Shown: positions 1-8,954 of the stretch, piece by piece | Position numbering within the stretch: the stretch's first letter is position 1 | Layout: each line of letters opens with the position of its first letter | NCBI GenBank assembly: GCA_903926935.1 | Contig: CAIYLB010000108.1 | Span: 1 to 36,914, forward strand | Reading direction: 5' to 3' | DNA from: an uncultured Pseudomonadota bacterium | Lineage (GTDB): Bacteria; Pseudomonadota; Gammaproteobacteria; Burkholderiales; Methylophilaceae | Length of the DNA stretch: 36,914 nucleotides | The notes under the pieces: generated by a model | Databases searched by the model: none | The model's input: the letters and a program-made list of their open reading frames with translations, nothing else | What the model was told of the DNA's origin: nothing | Translations under genes and position numbers: made by a program

Positions 1-2
1 AC

Positions 3-149
3 AAAAATGAAATGTGGACACTTGGTGCTTACCACCCACTTACAAAACATTTGAACTTAGTTGCTGAGTACTCAGATGTTAAATCTTCAGTTGCTAATCT
101 TGAAGGCAAGTCAAAAACAGTATCTTTAGGTGCAATCTTATTCTTCTAG
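3..149 (+). CDS. C-terminal end of an outer-membrane porin-like protein (partial, 5' truncated)
   Basis: Open frame from the window edge reads ...NEMWTLGAYHPLTKHLNLVAEYSDVKSSVANLEGKSKTVSLGAILFF*. It has a beta-strand-like pattern and a terminal Phe typical of outer-membrane barrels. Confidence 0.6.
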   Translation, partial: KNEMWTLGAYHPLTKHLNLVAEYSDVKSSVANLEGKSKTVSLGAILFF

Positions 150-210
150 GATTAATGCAGGGTTACCCTGCAATAATTTAGAAGCTTAATTTAAGCTTAA
201 ATTTATAAAT

Positions 211-241
211 AAAAAACGGCATCTTCGGGTGCCGTTTTTTT
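211..241 (+). terminator. Rho-independent terminator downstream of the porin gene
   Basis: aaaaaaCGGCAtcttcgggTGCCGttttttt: GC stem, short loop and T-run. Confidence 0.9.
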
Positions 242-302
242 ATGTCTATTGTTGTAATATTGTAAATAAAATATTATCTGTACTAATAAAGAGGAGCCAA
301 TT

Positions 303-1244
303 TTGACGGTTTGTACTAAAGGTTTAATTCTTGTCCATCGCGCTGAGAATAGTCAGGATTTTGCGGAAATTGGTCGTCGTATGCGTAAGCTGGACCCATC
401 CATTGCCGTGCTGATGGTTCCAGACTTTATGAATCCAAAGATGTTGCCGCCTAGTTTTACAGATTTACCTATACTTATCATCTACCTCGTAAACCCTCCA
501 GCGTATGAGTTTAAAGTGATGAAGAAATTGGCTGTGAGATCTTTAAATAAGATAGAGGAGTATGAGCATCTCAAAGCTCATTCCATTCCTTGTTTGCCAA
601 TACTAATATTTCAAAAAGGCATGCAATTAGACCGCAATATTTTTGGAGATTTGGTTGTAATGAAGCCTGGGAATCTAACCTCAACTGGTAAGGATATAAA
701 TGTAGTACCAACTAAACTTATTTCAGAGTTAAAGCAGTCTGATTTCCCAGAAGGTCACTTAATACATAATGATATATATTTAATTCAGAGATTTGTTAGA
801 ACTGGTTCTAACCCAATTCACTATAGAGTTTCAACATTTCTTGGTCGTGTGCTTTATTCGACAAGATCCGAGCTGAACTTTCCATATCCAGATTACAATC
901 TGCCATTAAGCGAACTTTTAACAAGAACAGTTGCTTCCAATTACAGAGAACACAGAACTATTAAATTGCATAAAAATGAAGAGGTTATAAAACTTGCGTT
1001 ACTTGTAGCAGATTCTTTAAGTGATGTACCGCTACTTGGAATAGATATTATTCAGGACGCTGAAACTGGTGAATACTTTGTAATCGAGACAAATCCTGGC
1101 GGCAATACTTGGCATTTTACATCAGTAGCAGGCCGGGGTATGGTTAGTGACCTTGGAGGAAGAAATCAACTCATAAGGCAAAACATGGCTTGGGATGTTG
1201 CGGCTGAAGCCTTGGTAAGTAAAACACTCGAACTAGCTAGTTAA
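303..1244 (+). CDS. ATP-grasp-like ligase family protein
   Basis: 313 aa. TTG start preceded by GAGGAG (291-296). C-terminal GIDIIQDAETGEYFVIETNPGGN resembles the ATP-grasp metal-binding D...E.N signature. Confidence 0.65.
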   Translation: MTVCTKGLILVHRAENSQDFAEIGRRMRKLDPSIAVLMVPDFMNPKMLPPSFTDLPILIIYLVNPPAYEFKVMKKLAVRSLNKIEEYEHLKAHSIPCLPILIFQKGMQLDRNIFGDLVVMKPGNLTSTGKDINVVPTKLISELKQSDFPEGHLIHNDIYLIQRFVRTGSNPIHYRVSTFLGRVLYSTRSELNFPYPDYNLPLSELLTRTVASNYREHRTIKLHKNEEVIKLALLVADSLSDVPLLGIDIIQDAETGEYFVIETNPGGNTWHFTSVAGRGMVSDLGGRNQLIRQNMAWDVAAEALVSKTLELAS

Positions 1245-1342
1245 GGCAAACAAAAAAGAGTCATGCTATTGATCTTGAATTGCCACATTGTTTATGTTCA
1301 TCTATAAATATTCTTAAAATTTGGCCTAATGTAAGTGAAAAT

Positions 1343-2020
1343 ATGAATTTATATCCAGTAACCGTTATTGATAATTTTTACGATAATCCCGATGCCATCA
1401 GAAAATTTGCTTTAGCACAAAAGTTTAAATTTCGGCATGAAGAAACTGCCGATATTTGCTATGTTTATCCAGGTTGCCGAACACAAGATTTGCATAGTTT
1501 AGATAGTGCACTACAGGCCAAAGTGCTGAAAAAAATAATATCAGTATTTCATATACCCGAACATGACCATATGCGCTGGGCGATTTCAACCAGTTTTCAA
1601 AGTGTTTCTGAAATTTATAAACAAGGTGTGATTCACACCGATAATAATACGATATTTGCCGGTGTGCTTTATTTAAGCCCCAATGCGCCATTAAATTCTG
1701 GCACTTCTTTGTATCGAAAGAACGCTACATTTAATCAAGAAAAATATAAACGTGCTTATGAATTAAACGATGAACGTTTTAAAGCCGGTGAATTGGTGAT
1801 GGATACTGAGTATCACAGTATGTTTGATGAAGTCGTGAGAGTGAATAACGTTTACAACACGCTCATTTTATTTGAAGGCGATATTTTCCATGCAGCGAAT
1901 GATTTTTTTGGAAGCACACTAGAAGATTCTAGGCTGGCTCAAGTATTTTTTATTAATAAAATAGATGCGAACAAAGCCAATTCATTCCCACTCAACAGAA
2001 CAAAAGAAATTAAGCTTTAA
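1343..2020 (+). CDS. DUF6445-like protein with 2OG-Fe(II) dioxygenase-type motifs
   Basis: Likely starts at MNLYPVTVIDNFYDNPDAIRKFA. HTD (HxD) in GVIHTDNNTIFAGVLYLSP, then GDIFHAANDFFGSTLEDSRLAQVFF gives the distal H and R. Confidence 0.6.
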   Translation: MNLYPVTVIDNFYDNPDAIRKFALAQKFKFRHEETADICYVYPGCRTQDLHSLDSALQAKVLKKIISVFHIPEHDHMRWAISTSFQSVSEIYKQGVIHTDNNTIFAGVLYLSPNAPLNSGTSLYRKNATFNQEKYKRAYELNDERFKAGELVMDTEYHSMFDEVVRVNNVYNTLILFEGDIFHAANDFFGSTLEDSRLAQVFFINKIDANKANSFPLNRTKEIKL

Positions 2021-2108
2021 CTAAGCATCAAGAACTGCATCGTTCTGAGTGAAAGCCAAATGCTGATTTGGGTACCATTTTTTTATACATTTTAAGTGAG
2101 GTAATACA

Positions 2109-2363
2109 ATGAAATTGCTAATCATCAGTTTAATTTTTGTTTTAAGTGGATGTGATAATTTAATGCATGGTAGGCAGGGACTGGTTGAAGTGAAAGATGC
2201 AAAGCAACAGATTATGTACACCACTTGTAATGGTGCAGCTGAAGATTGGGGTACTTGTAATAGTAAGGCGATGAAGGCTTGTCCTAATAACTATATCGTT
2301 TTAGATAAAAAAGAGGACTCATACGGCGTATTTCGCAGTTTGACTTTTCAATGTAAGAAATAG
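2109..2363 (+). CDS. Small predicted lipoprotein
   Basis: 84 aa, signal peptide with lipobox LSGC, Cys-rich mature part. SD-like gaggt upstream. Confidence 0.65.
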   Translation: MKLLIISLIFVLSGCDNLMHGRQGLVEVKDAKQQIMYTTCNGAAEDWGTCNSKAMKACPNNYIVLDKKEDSYGVFRSLTFQCKK

Positions 2364-2395
2364 TGTCGATTAAAACAGCGCACTTTAATTATAGA

Positions 2396-2593
2396 TTAAG
2401 GCAATCTAGCCTTAGCCAAAGCTTGTTGTGCTTTTTGTACTCGTTCAGTAGCCTTAGCTTGTTGTTGCCGTTCACGTTCAGCACTTAATGCCGTCTTAGC
2501 CGTTGTTTGCTGCTGTTTTAACGCATTAATTCTGGCTTGTGGCGGTGTTAGTGGCTTGATGGGTTTTATTGTGGTGAATTTATATAAGCGCAT
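2396..2593 (-). CDS. Small, highly charged, Gln/Ala/Lys-rich hypothetical protein (predicted coiled coil)
   Basis: 65-aa ORF on the same strand as, and 22 nt downstream of, the toxin gene. Composition is consistent with a helical protein. Confidence 0.5.
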   Translation of the reverse strand: MRLYKFTTIKPIKPLTPPQARINALKQQQTTAKTALSAERERQQQAKATERVQKAQQALAKARLP

Positions 2594-2615
2594 ACAGTTA
2601 TTTATGCGTAGTGAT

Positions 2616-2897
2616 TTATTTTCGTTTCAAGTCGCGATAGAAGTTCTCGTGTGAAGAAACGGCTTCTAAGTAAATTAGGCAGATGCCATCGTCAACTGTG
2701 TATCCGAGTAGATATAATTGATTTTGGCTATAGAACTTATAGACGAAAAGGCTAGCAAGATCACCTTTTTTTCTCTCACCAATAGATGGTTGTTCTGCTA
2801 CTTCAGCAACAGCATCGTCTACATCACGACTTACATTGTTGTGTAATTTTTTATATTGACGACTAAATCTATTTTTTTGTAATACGCCGTATGCCAT
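2616..2897 (-). CDS. Type II toxin of the RelE/ParE superfamily
   Basis: MAYGVLQKNRFSRQYKKLHNNVSRDVDDAVAEVAEQP...GDLASLFVYKF...YLLGYTVDDGICLIYLEAVSSHENFYRDLKR has a RelE/ParE fold-like pattern. It directly abuts the upstream antitoxin gene. Confidence 0.75.
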   Translation of the reverse strand: MAYGVLQKNRFSRQYKKLHNNVSRDVDDAVAEVAEQPSIGERKKGDLASLFVYKFYSQNQLYLLGYTVDDGICLIYLEAVSSHENFYRDLKRK

Positions 2898-3125
2898 TTA
2901 GTTAATCTGGCTACGTGGCACAAAAGGCACAGCATTTTCTATTGGCTCAGCCATAGAGGTTAATGTCTCGGCAATAAAATCAGCGGGCAAGTCTGGATTG
3001 TCTAAAGCAGCACGACCGACTTTTGCCCAAAATTCAATTTGTCCAGCAATAGTGCGATGCTCTGCTTTTGCTTGATCGCGAGCAGAGATATATAAATCAT
3101 TTTCAATACGAACTGGCATGCCCAT
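2898..3125 (-). CDS. ParD-like antitoxin
   Basis: MGMPVRIENDLYISARDQAKAEHRTIAGQIEFWAKVGRAALDNPDLPADFI is a typical ParD-like ribbon-helix-helix sequence. The ORF track extends to a GTG at 3140; the ATG at 3125 is preferred. Confidence 0.75.
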   Translation of the reverse strand: MGMPVRIENDLYISARDQAKAEHRTIAGQIEFWAKVGRAALDNPDLPADFIAETLTSMAEPIENAVPFVPRSQIN

Positions 3126-3144
3126 TTTTATTCCAATCACAATT

Positions 3145-3192
3145 TACTACAAAAGTAGTAGATATTATATTTGCAATTATTTTTTATTACAA
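3145..3192 (-). promoter_or_regulatory. Promoter and palindromic operator of the toxin-antitoxin operon
   Basis: Minus strand: TTGTAA (3187-3192), 17 nt, TATAAT (3164-3169), then the inverted repeat TACTAC-aaaa-GTAGTA (3145-3160) just upstream of the antitoxin start. Confidence 0.7.
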
Positions 3193-3465
3193 GTGGTGTT
3201 GAAGATGACGTTTTAAACGACATTTAATCTAACATGCCACAATTTAGTTCTTAGCCTAATGTTTATCACGCTTGCATATCAAAAAATCCCAACCATTATC
3301 GATATATTTGTGCTCAATGTGCGTTAACAGACAGAGCAGAAATTGATTTCAATTTATTCTACATACACTTGGGCAGGTGGTAGTGCAACTTAATCTGTTG
3401 CAAATCATAGTCTGCTTTCATGATGATTTTTAATCATTAATTGAATAAATGTATAGGACTGAAAA

Positions 3466-3702
3466 ATGAACTGGGATCAAATAGAAGGCAATTGGAAGCA
3501 ATTAAAGGGTAATGTAAAGCTGCATTGGGGCAAGCTTACTGATGATCAGTTGGAAATGATTGCCGGCAAACGAGACAATCTAGCTGGGAAAATTCAGGAG
3601 ATTTATGGCGCAACAAAAGCCGATGTTGAACTGCAAATTCTCGAATGGCAAAGCTTGCAGAAAGATGCCAATTGTAGTGACAAAGACAGTAAGAGGCATT
3701 AG
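3466..3702 (+). CDS. CsbD family stress-response protein
   Basis: MNWDQIEGNWKQLKGNVKLHWGKLTDDQLEMIAGKRDNLAGKIQEIYG is the canonical CsbD signature. Confidence 0.95.
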   Translation: MNWDQIEGNWKQLKGNVKLHWGKLTDDQLEMIAGKRDNLAGKIQEIYGATKADVELQILEWQSLQKDANCSDKDSKRH

Positions 3703-3705
3703 TTA

Positions 3706-3930
3706 ATGAATGCGCCTACAGAAGGTAATATTTTTTGGTGTGAACTAAAGGGTCGGGCTAAACGCCAATTACAAAATTTATATACAGAGCAGCATGTCAT
3801 TGCCATTAGTCGGCAAAATTATGTTGATGATGAGGCGAATGAGCGGCAACGCCTGTCTGAGATTAGGGCAGAGAAACACCAAGTGGATTTACATCACTTA
3901 TTAAAAAGTATAGCGCCATCCACATATTAA
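3706..3930 (+). CDS. Hypothetical small protein following CsbD
   Basis: 74-aa ORF 3 nt after the csbD-like stop, same strand. Confidence 0.5.
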   Translation: MNAPTEGNIFWCELKGRAKRQLQNLYTEQHVIAISRQNYVDDEANERQRLSEIRAEKHQVDLHHLLKSIAPSTY

Positions 3931-4001
3931 ATAAGCTGAACTTATGTCAGCACTATAAATGCTGGAGCGGTGTTAAATATTAGTTCAAGGGATAATAAAA
4001 A

Positions 4002-4580
4002 ATGAACAAACATACAATAGAAAATTACGTGGCCGATGCCGCTGGCAACTTAGGCAGTTTGTCGGATATTAAAACCTTGCGTGACCGTGCCCGCAAAGGT
4101 ATCGAAGATGGAGCCGTTACTGATGGTTATGCGGCAGCGCGGATTGATGTCATTCGGCTACTAAATCAGGCATTAGCCACTGAGTTAGTATGTGTTTTAC
4201 GTTACAAACGGCATTATTTTATGGCTAAAGGGATTAACTCTGAACCGGTTAAAACTGAGTTTTTGCAACATGCTACTGAGGAAATGGCACATGCCGATCG
4301 TATTGCTAAACGCATTACCGAATTAGGCGGTGAGCCTGACTTTTCTCCCGATGGACTAAGTGGCCGTAGTCATGCTGAATATATTGCGGGTGATACTTTG
4401 AACTCAATGATTAAAGAAAATCTGATTGCTGAACGTATTGCCATTGAAAGTTATCGTGAAATGATCGCTTACCTTGGGAATACTGACCCTACAACCCAGC
4501 AGATGCTAAAAGAGATTCTAGCCATGGAAGAAGAACATGCAGATGACCTTGCCTCAATGATGGCTAATAGCAAGGCTTGA
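4002..4580 (+). CDS. Ferritin-like (bacterioferritin/Dps-type) diiron protein
   Basis: ELVCVLRYKRHYF...EEMAHADRIAKRI...ENLIAERIAIESYREM...EEEHADDLASMM: two ExxH motifs and helical Glu residues of the ferritin-like fold. Confidence 0.9.
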   Translation: MNKHTIENYVADAAGNLGSLSDIKTLRDRARKGIEDGAVTDGYAAARIDVIRLLNQALATELVCVLRYKRHYFMAKGINSEPVKTEFLQHATEEMAHADRIAKRITELGGEPDFSPDGLSGRSHAEYIAGDTLNSMIKENLIAERIAIESYREMIAYLGNTDPTTQQMLKEILAMEEEHADDLASMMANSKA

Positions 4581-4654
4581 TATAGCGGTTTTTACATTAA
4601 TGCTATTCCTATGACTAGCGATCTAAATTGTTATTGTTTGAAAGGATTAATATC

Positions 4655-5134
4655 ATGAAACTTAAATTAACATTTTTATTAGAAGATTTGCATGCCGCTA
4701 ATAAGGCTTGTGAGCAGATGTTGCAGGCTGACATTTCAAAAAGCGACATCCATTTTTTAGCTAAGCCAGGCACTAACCTAGGCTTGTTACAACCCGCTAC
4801 AGTGGTTGAAAAGTCTAATCTAGTGGTAGACGCATTGCGGGGTATTTTAATTGGCGCCGTCTTAGGACTATTGGCCGGGATATATGTGCTGATCTTTCCC
4901 GCTTGGATGACTGAAACGCCAGCTTGGTATACATTTTCAGCTTGGTATGTTGTGCTGAGTATTACTACTTTGATTGGTGCCATTTTTATGGCATTTGCTA
5001 GCGCATTAATTGGTGCTCATTTATTTAACAATCACCTTGGGCGCTATCAGAGCCGAATTAATAAAGGCGCAATACTGATGATTGTACGCGCCCCTTTTTA
5101 TAAGGTAAGTAGGATTCGTAATTTGATGCACTAG
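4655..5134 (+). CDS. Two-TM membrane protein with N-terminal cytosolic domain (DUF1269-like/uncharacterised)
   Basis: MKLKLTFLLEDLHAANKACEQMLQADISKSDIHFL plus hydrophobic hairpin GILIGAVLGLLAGIYVLIF / TLIGAIFMAFASALIGAHLF. Confidence 0.65.
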   Translation: MKLKLTFLLEDLHAANKACEQMLQADISKSDIHFLAKPGTNLGLLQPATVVEKSNLVVDALRGILIGAVLGLLAGIYVLIFPAWMTETPAWYTFSAWYVVLSITTLIGAIFMAFASALIGAHLFNNHLGRYQSRINKGAILMIVRAPFYKVSRIRNLMH

Positions 5135-5304
5135 CAATATCCTAGGGCACTATTTTAATACAGATATTTTATTGCTAATAGATGCAATTCCATGTTGTTC
5201 GCCTATACATATATTAATGTGATGGGCTAGTGGCAGTTTAGTTTTAATTAAGACCATCTTTATTGGCTGGGTCTTGTTAGTTAGAATATAAAGGGTTAGT
5301 CGAT

Positions 5305-6672
5305 ATGAAGTTATTTTGTTCTCTAGTTAGGCTAAACTTTTCTTTAGTTAAACCAAGTAAGTTAGCGATAAATGCATTATTAACAGTCTCAGTATTCTGC
5401 TTGTTGGCTGCTTGTAGTGCCGCCTCTAAAGAATTAGCGATTGCTGGAGTAGGGCCAAATCCTAGCTTGCCAGCACCGCATAGAAATTTAATCCCCACCG
5501 TTAATATCGCTCCAGCGCTAGGCTGGCCAGTTGACGCTACACCAATAGCTGCGGCAGATTTGACAGTGAGTGCTTTTGTGCGTAACTTAGATCATCCACG
5601 TTGGATGTATGTTTTGCCAAATGGTGATGTGCTTGTGGCTGAGACTAATGCTCCCACTAAGCCAGAAAGCAAGCAAGGTGTAAGAGCTTGGGTTAAAGGC
5701 GTTGTAATGCAGAAAGCTGGAGCCAGTACAACTAGTGCAAATCGCATCAGACTATTACGCGATATTAATGGCGATGGTGTCGCTGATGTAAATTCAGTGT
5801 TGCTGGAAGGTTTAAATTCACCATTTGGTATGACGTTGGTTGGCAATAGTCTTTATGTTGCCAATTCCGATGCCGTGATTAAATATCCTTATGTCACTGG
5901 CGAGATTAAAATTACGGCTAAAGGTACTAAGCTTATTGATCTACCAGGAGGGCCAATCAATCATCACTGGACTAAAAATATTATCGCCAGTGCTGACGGC
6001 AGCAAACTTTATATTACTGTTGGGTCTAATAGTAACGTAGCAGAAAATGGCATGGTCGCCGAAGAGCAGCGTGCCGCAATATGGGCCTTAGATCTTAAAA
6101 CGGCAGAGTATCGTCTATTTGCATCAGGATTGCGTAATCCCAATGGTTTAGCATGGGAGCCAAATAGCCAAAAACTGTGGGTTGTGGTCAACGAGCGTGA
6201 TGAGCTAGGCAATGATTTAGTGCCGGATTATTTGACTTCAGTGCATGAAGGTGGTTTTTATGGCTGGCCATACAGTTATTATGGTGCTCATATAGATGAA
6301 CGCGTTATGCCACAAGACCCAGCATTGGTTGCAAAGGCGCTAATTCCGGATTATGCTTTGGGTGCGCACACGGCTTCACTTGGTTTGGCTTCTGCACTAG
6401 GTAATAGCTTGCCTACACGCTATAGCGACGGTATGTTTGTCGGTCAGCATGGTTCATGGAATCGTAAACCGTATAGTGGTTACAAAGTCATATTTGTACC
6501 GTTTGAAGCTGGTAAGCCAAAGGGCATGCCGCTAGACGTTTTGACTGGATTTCTAAGTCCAGAGGGCAATGCCTTTGGCCGTCCGGTAGGTGTTGCGCTG
6601 GATAAGCAAGGCGCATTGCTAGTAGCGGATGACGTGGGTAATGCCATTTGGCGCGTGACGGCTAAAAAGTAA
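5305..6672 (+). CDS. PQQ-dependent sugar dehydrogenase / L-sorbosone dehydrogenase family lipoprotein
   Basis: Lipobox LLAAC. Beta-propeller motifs [88 protein letters not shown]. Confidence 0.9.
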   Translation: MKLFCSLVRLNFSLVKPSKLAINALLTVSVFCLLAACSAASKELAIAGVGPNPSLPAPHRNLIPTVNIAPALGWPVDATPIAAADLTVSAFVRNLDHPRWMYVLPNGDVLVAETNAPTKPESKQGVRAWVKGVVMQKAGASTTSANRIRLLRDINGDGVADVNSVLLEGLNSPFGMTLVGNSLYVANSDAVIKYPYVTGEIKITAKGTKLIDLPGGPINHHWTKNIIASADGSKLYITVGSNSNVAENGMVAEEQRAAIWALDLKTAEYRLFASGLRNPNGLAWEPNSQKLWVVVNERDELGNDLVPDYLTSVHEGGFYGWPYSYYGAHIDERVMPQDPALVAKALIPDYALGAHTASLGLASALGNSLPTRYSDGMFVGQHGSWNRKPYSGYKVIFVPFEAGKPKGMPLDVLTGFLSPEGNAFGRPVGVALDKQGALLVADDVGNAIWRVTAKK

Positions 6673-6704
6673 TATCAATCTAATTAATTAAAATAGGACA
6701 TCAC

Positions 6705-7259
6705 TTGAAACATTGGTATTTAGTATTACTGTCGCTCGGGCTTTCTTTATTGGCCAAGCCAGCATTCGCCGAAGAGCCGGTTCAGCCCAGCATGTGGGCT
6801 AGTGCGAAAAGCTCTCTTGCGCAAACCTGGCAGTCTAAGGACTATGAGTTGTATATTCCAATTGATACTTGGCATAACCGCAATTATTATACTGCTGAAA
6901 AAATAAACTCATATAATGAGCGGCCTTGGGGTTTGGGGGTAGGTAAGTATCGCTACGATGACGATGGCGATTGGCAGGCTTTATATGTGATGGCATTCCA
7001 GGATTCACATAATAAAACCGAGCCAATTGCTGGTTATGCCTATCAGAAAATATGGCGTCCTGCTGAGAGTTACAGTTTAGGGCTCGGCTATACCGCTGGA
7101 ATGACCATGCGGCAGGATATGAATTACATGCCTATTCCAGTATTGGCACCATTATTTTCGGTAGCCTATAAAAAGTTAGCCTTGCAATCGACCTATATTC
7201 CGGGTGGTGAAGGTCATGGCAATATTTTATTTACTTGGCTACGCTGGCAATTACAGTAG
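6705..7259 (+). CDS. pagP: Lipid A palmitoyltransferase PagP (antimicrobial peptide resistance protein)
   Basis: DTWHNRNYYTAEKINSYNERPWGLGVGKYRYDDDGDWQALYVMAFQDSHNKTEPIAGYAYQKIWRP...GLGYTAGMTMRQDMNYMPIPVLAPLFSVAY...LQSTYIPG matches PagP signature regions. Confidence 0.93.
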   Translation: MKHWYLVLLSLGLSLLAKPAFAEEPVQPSMWASAKSSLAQTWQSKDYELYIPIDTWHNRNYYTAEKINSYNERPWGLGVGKYRYDDDGDWQALYVMAFQDSHNKTEPIAGYAYQKIWRPAESYSLGLGYTAGMTMRQDMNYMPIPVLAPLFSVAYKKLALQSTYIPGGEGHGNILFTWLRWQLQ

Positions 7260-7341
7260 TGACTAGCAGATTGATGTTAGTTTGAACTGGACTTGTGGAT
7301 GGTGTAGCTCAGTTTAAAGTCTAATTCAATTCATGGCCTAG

Positions 7342-8094
7342 TTAGGCACTTTGTCGATATTGCGCATCGGATAATAACCTATGCATTTCTTTTTTTACCA
7401 CGGCATAGCATTCGCAAGCAGTAGACTCTAAACCATGTCGATCTAATACAGAAATATGCCCACGGCGGTAATTAATAAACCCCTCACGCTGCAACTTGCC
7501 GGCAGCTTCGGTAATGCCTTCTCGGCGCACGCCCAACATGCCCGCTACTAATTCTTGGGTAATGATTAAGTCGCTACTTGGCATGCGGTCTAGGGTGAGT
7601 AGTAACCAACGGCATAACTGTTGTTCAACTGAGTGATGCCTATTGCAGGCTGCCGTTTGCGACATTTGCGTCATCAGTGCTTGTGTGTAACGTAGTAATA
7701 AACTTTGCAATAAGCCGCCGCGATCGAATTCTATTTTAAGTAAACGCCGTTCAAGTCGCAGCGCATAGCCTGCGGTTTGCACCACTGCAGAACTTGAGGT
7801 GGTGTCTCCACCCATAAATAGAGAAATACCGACCATCCCTTCATTGCCCACGCCTGAAGATTCAGCCGATGAGCCAGATTCCATTACATAATGTAACGAC
7901 ACAATTGAGCTGGTAGGGAAGTAAGCATACTGCAACTGCATGCCAGGCTCGTAAATCATTTCACCTAGCGGCATTGCAACTAACTCTAAATCAGGCGCAA
8001 GCCGTTCATACTCTGCAGTTGGCAGGGCGGCCAGCAAGTGGTTATGATTGGAATGATGCTGTTGCGGGGTAAGTATTTTCGTCATTATCAGCAA
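7342..8094 (-). CDS. Crp/Fnr family transcriptional regulator
   Basis: cNMP-binding-like N-terminus (YEPGMQLQYAYFPTSSIVSLHYVMESG...VGNEGMVGISLFMGG) and HTH (QELVAGMLGVRREGITEAAGKLQREGFINYRRGHISVLDR). Confidence 0.9.
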   Translation of the reverse strand: MLIMTKILTPQQHHSNHNHLLAALPTAEYERLAPDLELVAMPLGEMIYEPGMQLQYAYFPTSSIVSLHYVMESGSSAESSGVGNEGMVGISLFMGGDTTSSSAVVQTAGYALRLERRLLKIEFDRGGLLQSLLLRYTQALMTQMSQTAACNRHHSVEQQLCRWLLLTLDRMPSSDLIITQELVAGMLGVRREGITEAAGKLQREGFINYRRGHISVLDRHGLESTACECYAVVKKEMHRLLSDAQYRQSA

Positions 8095-8954
8095 TCGACC
8101 ACTTGTGGATCTTGCTTGCTAATCAGTTCGACACCGATGCCACGGTAGCCAGTAAACCGACAACGCAGGTCGAACATAGGCTCGCCACTCACTTGAAACC
8201 GTCTTTGTGAGCCATCGGCATTGCTACGGTGGAGTATAAATTCCAAGAACGGTTTGCGTGCGATAATAATGCTTTTTAGTTGTTCACGCTCAACTTCATT
8301 CCAACCTGATTGCAAGTTGATTTGTGGAGCGCTCATTTCTTCAGCCATTGTTGCGTCAAGATTGGCGTCAATTTGAATGCCTAGCATCTCGCGCACCGGA
8401 CCTGATATTTTGGTGAATTGCATATGTTCATTTTGCTCCCAGTACCAATCTGAGGCCAGCTCTGTCAGGCTGCGATATCGCGCTTCGCTTTCACGAAGCT
8501 CAGCGGTGCGCTCTAATACAGTTTGTTCTAATTGCTGGTTGTAGCATTCTAGTTTTTTATATAAAAGACGCACTTCTAGCATATTGCGAATTCGTGTTTT
8601 AACCTCGATAAGATCAAAAGGCTTGCTGATGAAATCTCTAGCACCAGCTTGTAAAGCATGCAGTTTGTGGTTAGGTTGTGCAGTAAGCACGAGCACAGGT
8701 AAGTAAGCATCGGCATTGTTTTGTTTGAGCGCGGCCATGACTTCAAAGCCATCCATAATCGGCATTTGTAGATCGAGCAGTATCAGGTCGTAATGGTTTT
8801 TTTGATGTAGTGTCACCACCTCTAGTGGATTCATGGTGGAAGTAAATGCACTGTAAGATGAATCTGTAAGCAGCTGCTCTAGCAGGCTGATGTTGGATTC
8901 CTGATCATCGACAATTAGGATCTTTGCACTTAGAATTTCTGATTCGGTAATCAT
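8088..8954 (-). CDS. Response regulator with C-terminal PAS domain (no DNA-binding output)
   Basis: REC: AKILIVDDQESN...DLILLDLQMPIMDGFEV...PVLVLTAQ...ISKPF. Coiled coil, then PAS: EARYRSLTELASDWYWEQNEHMQFTKIS. Confidence 0.92.
   Translation of the reverse strand: MITESEILSAKILIVDDQESNISLLEQLLTDSSYSAFTSTMNPLEVVTLHQKNHYDLILLDLQMPIMDGFEVMAALKQNNADAYLPVLVLTAQPNHKLHALQAGARDFISKPFDLIEVKTRIRNMLEVRLLYKKLECYNQQLEQTVLERTAELRESEARYRSLTELASDWYWEQNEHMQFTKISGPVREMLGIQIDANLDATMAEEMSAPQINLQSGWNEVEREQLKSIIIARKPFLEFILHRSNADGSQRRFQVSGEPMFDLRCRFTGYRGIGVELISKQDPQVVDC

Noticed and set aside
181-200. Duplicate AAGCTT motifs (gaagcttaatttaagcttaa)
   Set aside because: Short AT-rich repetition in a spacer; no functional context.
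1280-1342. N-terminal extension of the DUF6445-like ORF (PHCLCSSINILKIWPNVSEN), considered as a possible upstream peptide
   Set aside because: Family-like sequence begins at MNLYPVTVIDNFYD; the extension looks like untranslated spacer. The 14-codon ATG ORF near 1263 has no good SD and no RiPP-like features.
4615-4983. 122-aa minus-strand ORF
   Set aside because: Antisense to the two-TM membrane protein gene, which has a sensible SD, start and topology.
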